Shown here: one piece after another, positions 44,536-53,215 of the stretch
Position numbering within the stretch: position 1 is the first letter of the stretch
Layout: the number at the start of each line of letters is the position of its first letter
Source of the DNA: Brevibacillus daliensis
GTDB taxonomy: Bacteria; Bacillota; Bacilli; Brevibacillales; Brevibacillaceae
NCBI RefSeq assembly: GCF_021245735.1
Contig: NZ_JAJISB010000004.1
Coordinates: 248,001-312,000 of the forward strand
Direction: 5' to 3'
DNA: 64,000 nucleotides
Program-made: the position numbers and the translations under genes
The notes under the pieces: model-generated
Told to the model about the DNA's origin: nothing
Database searches by the model: none
Seen by the model: the letters and a program-made list of their open reading frames with translations, nothing else

Positions 44536-46047
44536 ATGAGTTTAAGAGAGCAGATTTTCACACAAGAAGGTACTTCATTTCCAGGTAAAACGTATACAGA
44601 ATGCGTGTTGGAGCCAGCCTTTCAAGAGGCTAAAACCCATCTGTTGGGACCAATGATGGCAATTAACAAGGCACATCTAATCATGCTAAAAGAAAAAGGG
44701 CTGCTTACGCAGGATGAGGCCAAACAGATTGCAAAAGCATTACGGGAATTAGATACAGAGGCCCTTAGCGTTTGTTCGTATACAGGCAAATTCGAAGATT
44801 TATTCTTTCAAGTAGAGGATGAATTATTGCAAGCTACTGGAGATATCGCCGGTAATTTGCATTTGGCTCGCAGTCGTAATGACATGGGGATCTGTATTTA
44901 CCGCATGGTGCTAAGAGAGAAACTGCTCGTAACACTCTCTTCTGGTATAGAGTTGCATAAGTTCCTCCTTGCATTTGCTGATGAGCATGCAGAGACAATC
45001 ATGATTGGACATACTCATACTCAGCAGGCTCAGCCTACCACGATGGCTCATTATGTCATGGCGATGGCAGATTCACTAGAACGTGATCTGCGTAGAATGA
45101 AGGCAGCTTATTATAACTGTAATCGCAGTCCGATGGGAGCAGCAGCTCTGACTACTTCTGGATTTGATATCTCAAGAGAAATGATGCAGGACCTACTTGG
45201 ATTTGATGAACTGGTTGAAAATTCATATGATGCAATTGGCGGAGCTGATTACATAGGAGAAGCGATGGCTGTCGTTCAGGTAGCAGCAATTAATTTAGGT
45301 CGGGCGGTACAGGATTTGCTTCTGTGGTGCACACAGGAATTTGCCGTTTTAAAAGTGGCGAATCCATTTGTGCAAACCAGCTCTATCATGCCGCAGAAGC
45401 GAAATCCGGTCTCGTTGGAACACATGCGGGCATTATTGTCCAGTTGTGCTGGTAATGCTGGTACCGTGCTAACCATGATACACAACACACCATTTGGTGA
45501 TATTGTGGATACAGAAGATGATATGCAGCCATATGTATGGAAAAGCTTAGCTACACTAGATCAGATGTATCGATTGCTCGCTGCAGTTATCACCACTATG
45601 GATGTAAATAAGGAAGTATTGGCAGAGCGGGCTAAGGGCAGCTTTGCTACCGTAACAGAGCTTGCAGATACCCTTGTTCGATCCGATTCACTTTCGTTTA
45701 GAACATCACATCATATTGTGAGCCGTATCGTCAAAGAGGCGGGGAGCAAAGGCATCTCGGCAGATCAAATTTCGCTTGAGATGGTAAATGAAGCTGCAAT
45801 GCATGTGATTGGACGTCCGCTCCAACTAACGAAGGAAGAGTTGGCTGCCTCTCTTGATCCTGTACATTTTGTGCAAATTCGCTCATTACCAGGTGGACCA
45901 AGTCCTGTAGAGATGAGACGAATGATTACGGTACGGACAAAACGTCAAGAAGAGGCAAAGGATTGGGTTAATCAAGCTGCTTTGCAGTGTCAGAGTGCTT
46001 TGAAAAAACTTGATGATGAGCTCTCCACGTGGAGTGAAGAAAAATGA
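44536..46047 (+). CDS. Argininosuccinate lyase homologue (aspartase/fumarase superfamily)
   Basis: 503 residues from ATG 44536 (TAGGAGGATGG upstream), about 40 longer than typical ArgH. Superfamily signatures are intact: LHLARSRNDM, GHTHTQQAQPTT (catalytic His region) and SSIMPQKRNPVSLE (Ser-loop). Enzymes of this group release fumarate by elimination from a succinyl-N or malyl-O compound. No arginine genes are nearby, so a different substrate is likely: see the cluster finding. Overlaps the kinase gene by four bases (ATGA). Confidence 0.88.
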   Translation: MSLREQIFTQEGTSFPGKTYTECVLEPAFQEAKTHLLGPMMAINKAHLIMLKEKGLLTQDEAKQIAKALRELDTEALSVCSYTGKFEDLFFQVEDELLQATGDIAGNLHLARSRNDMGICIYRMVLREKLLVTLSSGIELHKFLLAFADEHAETIMIGHTHTQQAQPTTMAHYVMAMADSLERDLRRMKAAYYNCNRSPMGAAALTTSGFDISREMMQDLLGFDELVENSYDAIGGADYIGEAMAVVQVAAINLGRAVQDLLLWCTQEFAVLKVANPFVQTSSIMPQKRNPVSLEHMRALLSSCAGNAGTVLTMIHNTPFGDIVDTEDDMQPYVWKSLATLDQMYRLLAAVITTMDVNKEVLAERAKGSFATVTELADTLVRSDSLSFRTSHHIVSRIVKEAGSKGISADQISLEMVNEAAMHVIGRPLQLTKEELAASLDPVHFVQIRSLPGGPSPVEMRRMITVRTKRQEEAKDWVNQAALQCQSALKKLDDELSTWSEEK

Positions 46048-47024
46048 AACAACCAATAATTCCTCTCTTGGCGGTAGATGGAGGGGGAACCAAGTGTCTT
46101 GCAATCCTCCTGGATGAAAAAAGCTTGGTTCTGGGTACAGGAAAAGCAGGGTCTTGCAACTATCATGGAAATGGAGTGGCAGGTGCTACTCAGGAATTGC
46201 GACAAGCTTTGGAAGAAGCTCTTTCCGATTGGAAGAAAACACGTAGCATAGAAGATACAGACCAACAATCAATCCAGATTGAATGTGCCGTTTTTGGAAT
46301 GGCAGGCCTTGATACTGAATATGATCGAACCATAATTATGCAGTTTATAACCGATATCCTGAAGGAGCTTTCCTTACAGGTAAAACAGCTGCTTGTGGAG
46401 AATGATTGTGTAGCAGCGTTACTAGGTGCAACAGAAGGAAAACCGGGTATACTTGCCATCGCTGGTACAGGTTCCATTGTTTGTGGTATTAATCAAGAGG
46501 GGATCAGTTTACGAGCAGGTGGCTGGGGACATCGAGTTGGCGACGAGGGAAGTGGCTACTGGATAGGGAAAGAAGCAGTAATAGCCGTGTTAAAGGAAGC
46601 TGATGGCAGACTGGAAGCGACGTGTATGACAGAGAAGCTGCTCGGCTACTTGGATATGAATGATGTGGAGGAGCTTTTCCATTGGGTGTATAGTTCCAAC
46701 TATTCAGTTGAAAAAATGGGGGAACTCGCTCGCTTGGTAAGTGAAGCTTCTGCTGCAGGAGATCTTGTAGCGCAAGGAATTTTGAAGAAAGCTGGGGTAG
46801 AGCTGTTTGCTGGTATAAAAGCAGTTATGATCCGGTTGAATCTGACGAATCAGGCTTGTCCCATTATTTTACAAGGCGGGGTTCTGCAAAACGAGCCGGT
46901 AGTTCGTCAAGTATTAATGGAACGCCTTGCTTCCTTTGTCCCCCATGCTGTAGTAGAAAAAGCAAAAAAAGAACCGATCCATGGTGTGATCGCCATGGGA
47001 ATTGGTCAATTGAACAAGAAGTAG
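46044..47024 (+). CDS. BadF/BadG-family N-acetylglucosamine kinase
   Basis: 326 residues of the ASKHA fold: phosphate motif AVDGGGTKC, LVENDCVAALLGAT, AGTGSIVCGI and GWGHRVGDEGSGYWIG. These match the GlcNAc kinase group (NAGK/MurK-like). It would phosphorylate an amino sugar freed in the cytoplasm. Coupled with the lyase gene and 25 bases before the second PIG-L gene. Confidence 0.88.
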   Translation: MKQPIIPLLAVDGGGTKCLAILLDEKSLVLGTGKAGSCNYHGNGVAGATQELRQALEEALSDWKKTRSIEDTDQQSIQIECAVFGMAGLDTEYDRTIIMQFITDILKELSLQVKQLLVENDCVAALLGATEGKPGILAIAGTGSIVCGINQEGISLRAGGWGHRVGDEGSGYWIGKEAVIAVLKEADGRLEATCMTEKLLGYLDMNDVEELFHWVYSSNYSVEKMGELARLVSEASAAGDLVAQGILKKAGVELFAGIKAVMIRLNLTNQACPIILQGGVLQNEPVVRQVLMERLASFVPHAVVEKAKKEPIHGVIAMGIGQLNKK

Positions 47025-47049
47025 CACATGATAGGGAGGAGACATAAGG

Positions 47050-47793
47050 ATGAAGAAATTACTTTTTATTTTTCCACACCCTGATGATGAGTCCTTTGCC
47101 TGTGCAGGCACGATGAGTAAATACAGTGAAGCAGGTCATGAGATTTATCACGTATGTGCAACATCGGGTGATAAGGGTAAATGTGGCCCGTTCAATATCA
47201 CTTGCAAGAAGGAGTTGGCTTCGTTTCGCGAGAACGAGCTGAAAAAAGCAACTGATTGTACGGGTGTGACAGAGTTAATCTTGTATCGTTTTCCCGATGG
47301 AGGACTCTCTGCGATGAATAGGGAAACATTGGTGGAAAAGCTGCGTGAGACCATCATAAAGGTTCTTCCAGATGTCGTGATTACTTTCCCGCCAGACGGG
47401 GTGACGGGGCATAATGATCATATTACGCTGTCAGAAGCGACAAAGCAGGCGGTAGTAGAATCAGAACAATGGCTAAAACCACATGAATGGTGCGATCTTT
47501 ATTATGTATCCATTCCACACTATTATGATCATTGTACGGATCATGCACCATCTGCAACCTATCCGATCACGGGAAAAATCGATATCTCGTCTCAAACAGA
47601 TAGGAAGGGGCAGGCCATTCAAGCTCATAAAAGTCAGGAGTACTCCGTAAACCGAGCGTATCCAGGTATTCTTGAAGGGGATTTTCGTGTGATTAAGCCG
47701 TATGAATACTACACGTTGATTCGTAGTAAGGGAGTGGAAATCACTCCTATAGCAGTAGAACCGGTTCCAGTATTCGATTTTTTTACTGTATAA
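47050..47793 (+). CDS. Cytosolic PIG-L deacetylase, BshB-like
   Basis: 247 residues without a signal peptide. Zinc motif FPHPDDESFA and distal GHNDH, typical of BshB/Mca-type enzymes that de-N-acetylate GlcNAc-malate or cleave the amide of bacillithiol/mycothiol conjugates. Ribosome site AGGGAGGAG 9 bases upstream. Last gene of the cluster before a strong terminator. Confidence 0.9.
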   Translation: MKKLLFIFPHPDDESFACAGTMSKYSEAGHEIYHVCATSGDKGKCGPFNITCKKELASFRENELKKATDCTGVTELILYRFPDGGLSAMNRETLVEKLRETIIKVLPDVVITFPPDGVTGHNDHITLSEATKQAVVESEQWLKPHEWCDLYYVSIPHYYDHCTDHAPSATYPITGKIDISSQTDRKGQAIQAHKSQEYSVNRAYPGILEGDFRVIKPYEYYTLIRSKGVEITPIAVEPVPVFDFFTV

Positions 47794-47833
47794 GTTAAGT
47801 ATAAATTTCGGGGCTTTACTTCCATATTCACAT

Positions 47834-47880
47834 GAAAAACCTCTATTAACCTCATCGGAAAGCTTTGATAGAGGTTTTTC
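47834..47880 (+). terminator. Terminator of the conjugate-catabolism cluster
   Basis: GAAAAACCTCTAT (47834-47846) pairs with ATAGAGGTTTTTC (47868-47880). Confidence 0.85.
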
Positions 47881-47884
47881 ATAT

Positions 47885-48376
47885 AATGACTACTGTATGG
47901 ACTGGCAGAAGAAGCCCATTTTTTGACTGCAAACTCGTTGAGGTCCAGCGAAGAAGAGAATACTGCCCGCTACACAGCAAAGAGTACGGAAAGTGCAAAA
48001 AGAAGGGATGCTACGCAGTGTCTCATGGGTTGCGCTTTTTAATCCGTACTCTTTGCTGTGTAGCTAGGTAGGACCTTAAATAGTTCTGGACAAAAAATGG
48101 GCTTCTTCTGCCAAGGGCTGCAGTGGAATAGCACAAACAAAACCAAAAGCATGAAAAAACCAGCTTCTCTTTTCACACGGAGCGTCTTGGCGAAGCCCAT
48201 CTCAGCTCCGCACTATTCATCGGGAAAAAGAAGCGATACCCAGCAAGTCTTACAGTGAATACATCGTATAGAGCTTCCCCGATGAATAGTGCGGAGCGGA
48301 CAGTCTAACCTCTTGCAGGGCGAAGACTTTAAGCGAAGGGCGAAAAGAGAAGCTGGTTTTCTCCACTATGGTAGGA
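47885..48376 (+). repeat. Large structured dispersed element, copy 2 (492 bp)
   Basis: Same framework as 30166-30474 but with two extra hairpins: a perfect 21-bp stem (47970-47990 with 48043-48063) and a perfect 20-bp stem (48205-48224 with 48278-48297). The closing stem GGCAGAAGAAGCCCATTTTT / AAAAAATGGGCTTCTTC is better paired than in copy 1. It fills most of the 725-base gap before mccA; the remaining ~140 bases before the gene are AT-rich, with TATACT at 48448-48453 as a possible -10. Confidence 0.78.
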
Positions 48377-48518
48377 AGAAGACGAACTTTTTCCCACGAG
48401 AAAAACAACTTTCTATATTGGTGACGAAAAATTTTTAATAATCATGATATACTAAAAAGTGTTATGTACGTAGATAAAAACTTATTAGATAAATAACAAT
48501 GAACGGGGGAAGAGTTTT

Positions 48519-50577
<2,059 letters not shown>

Positions 50578-50587
50578 GTGGTGATAG

Positions 50588-50634
50588 GGCGGGGAAGCTC
50601 GCTTGTCGGATACCGATAAACATGCTTCTTCGCC
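50588..50634 (+). terminator. Hairpin after mccB
   Basis: GGCGGGGAAGC pairs with GCTTCTTCGCC through G-U wobbles, with an inner TGTCGG/CCGATA stem. Only a weak T run follows. Confidence 0.4.
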
Positions 50635-50660
50635 GATCTTTTGTAATTTGGAGGTACGTA

Positions 50661-51017
50661 ATGGAGTTGTATACTTTCAATAAAGATAGCGGTAAAAAGA
50701 TTACAAAATTCAATTCAGACTTTATCATGGCTCGGATTATTCAAACAGATAAAGCAGCTCACATCGGATGTATGCATGTAGATACAAACGGAACTATTGG
50801 TTACCATTAAGCAGTATCACCTCAACTTCTTCTAATATTGAATGGAGAAGGATATGTCAGAGGTGAAAATGAAGAATATGTTAAAGTGCAAGCTGGAGAC
50901 GCTGTATTTTGGGAGAGAGATGAATGGCACGAAACAAAGTCAATGATTGGATTAACCGCTATTGTCATTGAAAGTGAAGAATTGAACCCATCGTTATTTA
51001 TGCCTATTAAGAAATAA
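50661..51017 (+). pseudogene. Cupin-domain gene interrupted by an in-frame TAA
   Basis: ATG 50661 (GGAGG upstream) opens a frame that stops at TAA 50808-50810 and continues in the same frame to TAA 51015-51017. The joined 118 codons read as one small cupin: HVDTNGTIGYH before the stop and AVSPQLLLILNGEGYVRGE...VQAGDAVFWERDEWHET after it. The stop falls where cupins have a His-x-His/Glu metal site. A single base change (CAA or GAA to TAA) would explain it; no frameshift is needed. Confidence 0.8.
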
Positions 51018-51161
51018 ATGATTTATGGGTGCTTTGATTGAACAATAAGTCTACTACTAGGACCTTCAACAGGTTCTTTTTCTTTTTGATAAATGATCAA
51101 CATTGTTGGTGTAATAGAGGTAAATAGAACTCGAATCATCTCAGGAAGAGGTGTACAAACC

Positions 51162-51686
51162 ATGGCTAAAGTAATACCTGGTAGATTCACAGCGGTGGCA
51201 GATGATGAGGAGTTTGTCGTTTTTTTTATTGGAATGCGAATTAATAAGTTATGGGCGGTTCATAAATGGTTACCGGTTTTTCTAGCGATGGGGCGAATGA
51301 TTAGCGAATTATATAGGCATCCTGAGTTGGGCTTTAAAAGTACAGAGGGTTTTTGGGGCGGTCGAACTATTGGATTACTACAATATTGGCGTTCCTATGA
51401 ACAGTTGGAGACGTTTGCTCGTGGGGGTTATCATCTGGAAACATGGAAAAAGTTTAACCAAATGATAGGTAGCGATGGAAGTGTTGGCATATTTCACGAA
51501 ACGTATATTATGAAACCTGGTACATATGAAGCCGTTTACAATAACATGCCAGTTTTTGGGTTGGCAAAGGCATTTAATCATCAACCAGCAAAAGGAAGAT
51601 ATGAGACAGCAAGAAGAAGATTGGGAGGAGATAACGAACCCGCAGTTCCTTCCCCACCAGATACACTCCATAGTGAAAAAATGTAA
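51162..51686 (+). CDS. DUF4188 family protein
   Basis: About 174 residues from ATG 51162 (AAGAGGTG upstream). Typical family sequence: MAKVIPGRFTA, VVFFIGMRINKLWAVHKWLPVF, TIGLLQYWRSYEQLE, SVGIFHETY and YEAVYNNMPVFGLAKA. DUF4188 proteins have a dimeric alpha/beta-barrel-like fold related to monooxygenase/chlorite-dismutase-like proteins. The activity is unknown. Confidence 0.85.
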   Translation: MAKVIPGRFTAVADDEEFVVFFIGMRINKLWAVHKWLPVFLAMGRMISELYRHPELGFKSTEGFWGGRTIGLLQYWRSYEQLETFARGGYHLETWKKFNQMIGSDGSVGIFHETYIMKPGTYEAVYNNMPVFGLAKAFNHQPAKGRYETARRRLGGDNEPAVPSPPDTLHSEKM

Positions 51687-51792
51687 GGTTTCAGAATGTT
51701 CCCTTTTCATGGACTCATAACAGCGAACACCATTATAATAATAGGAGTTAGAAAAACAAGTTATCGTTGAAAGAGTGAAATGGAGGGATCGT

Positions 51793-52119
51793 ATGAAAAT
51801 CGAGGTAACAGTTTATGGAACGGAACAATTATGTGCAAGCTGTGTGAATCTGCCTTCTGCTAAGGAAACAGCTGAATGGCTGGAAGCAGCTTTGTCCCGA
51901 AAATATAAAAAAGAAGATTTCGACGTAAGATATTGCGATTTCTTGCATCCTGCGACAGAAATAGATAAAAACTGGGCAACGCGCATCATGGAAGAAGATT
52001 TATGGTATCCACTTGTCATAATTTCCGGGGAAATTGTCGGAGAAGGGAATCCAAAGCTAAAACCAATCTATCAAGCTTTAGAAAACGCAGGGGCAAAACT
52101 GGTTCATAACGAGGTGTAA
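51793..52119 (+). CDS. yuzD: YuzD family thioredoxin-like protein
   Basis: 108 residues from ATG 51793 (GGAGGG upstream). CxxC in TEQLCASCVNLPS, then PLVIISGEIVGEGNPKLKPIY, as in YuzD/DUF1462. B. subtilis yuzD lies in the same yut/yuz block, marking the return of conserved gene order after the inserted cluster. Confidence 0.87.
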   Translation: MKIEVTVYGTEQLCASCVNLPSAKETAEWLEAALSRKYKKEDFDVRYCDFLHPATEIDKNWATRIMEEDLWYPLVIISGEIVGEGNPKLKPIYQALENAGAKLVHNEV

Positions 52120-52193
52120 CTTTTTTGTAACGACTTCCTTCTATTGAAAAGTTATCATAAAGATACATCTCATACAGAAAGTGTTGATTTACC

Positions 52194-52781
52194 TTGAAAA
52201 ACTGCCTTGGGATACTATTTATGATCGTAACTGCCTTGATTGTTTCAGGCTGCAGTAGCACTACAATCATTCAAGATCCTCCTAGCGATGCAACTATGAC
52301 AAACCAACAAAAGACTGAAGCAAAGGAACAAGCCTCAAATCCAAAACCTTCGGCAATGTCTACTACTGCAGAATGTACAAAACAAAGCTTCCCTGTTCAG
52401 CCAGCAGAGGTATTAGGTGCAACGATGCAACAGCTAGATGAGTTGAAAGGTGAAGGAAAAAAAGAATATGGTACACATAGTGGTGGAACTGTTCTAACCC
52501 ATATCACGTATATAGAAAACTGGTTTAATTGGAAAACTGATACGAAGGCCCAATATTTCTTGAATGAAAATAAGGTTTCTCAAATCACATTAACCTACGA
52601 TAATAAAACGAATTATGTTGAACTGATCGAGCAGATTTCGGTTTGTTTGGGTGAATCTGAACAGGGAAAATTGACAGACAGCCCTTCCCTTTACTATGCA
52701 CACTGGTACTCGGATGGGGTGGCGTTCGACCTTCAATTTTTTGGTAATTATACTGAAATATATATTTACCCCGATTTATAG
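52194..52781 (+). CDS. Putative lipoprotein of unknown function
   Basis: 195 residues from TTG 52194. A short signal ends LIVSGC (lipobox), then a Ser/Thr/Pro/Lys/Gln linker (about 20-60) and a small soluble domain with two Cys (AECTKQS and SVCLGES) that could form a disulfide. No family recognised. The ribosome site is weak, so the start is uncertain. Confidence 0.7.
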   Translation: MKNCLGILFMIVTALIVSGCSSTTIIQDPPSDATMTNQQKTEAKEQASNPKPSAMSTTAECTKQSFPVQPAEVLGATMQQLDELKGEGKKEYGTHSGGTVLTHITYIENWFNWKTDTKAQYFLNENKVSQITLTYDNKTNYVELIEQISVCLGESEQGKLTDSPSLYYAHWYSDGVAFDLQFFGNYTEIYIYPDL

Positions 52782-52808
52782 GTAATAAAAGTGAAGAAAA
52801 ATAAAATT

Positions 52809-52842
52809 GAAGCTGAGACCATCATCGGTCTCAGCTTTCTTG
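52809..52842 (+). terminator. Terminator after the lipoprotein gene
   Basis: GAAGCTGAGACC / GGTCTCAGCTTTC hairpin. The remaining sequence to 53215 holds no gene or recognised riboswitch. Confidence 0.85.
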
Positions 52843-53215
52843 TCGATAAATGTAAGAGATGGTGCCGGAAATCAGAGATTAATGAAAAATATTGCCTGTA
52901 AAAGCAGGAAACAACATGAAAAAAGTCGAATATCAGTCTTTTGTATCACTTTTGTTTCTATTCTGAAAAAAACTATTTTTATTGATAACATGAAGATAAA
53001 AATCTCGATCGTACATAACAGCAAGATTATGGTTTCTTATCATCGCAGAAATACTTCCTGATACGCATGAAAAACATCCGCTAAAGAGGAACCTGCTTCT
53101 CCGAGAGGACTTCGATAGTAGTTTTTCTTACTAGACATAGCTAAACACCGAGGAGGAAAAATGCTACGAGAGAGATAAAGAGGCACGTTAATAGGTGTAA
53201 GGTAGGAGGTAGCTC

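Noticed and set aside
48377-48518. Possible T-box, SAM riboswitch or CymR box before mccA
   Set aside because: No T-box or SAM-I core; AT-rich sequence too unspecific to call a CymR site.
52807-53061. 84-codon open frame after the lipoprotein gene
   Set aside because: It begins inside a terminator hairpin, has no ribosome site and no protein-like motif.
53060-53215. Possible c-di-GMP riboswitch upstream of the GGDEF-EAL gene
   Set aside because: Looked for the conserved GEMM-I core and c-di-GMP-II features; neither could be found.
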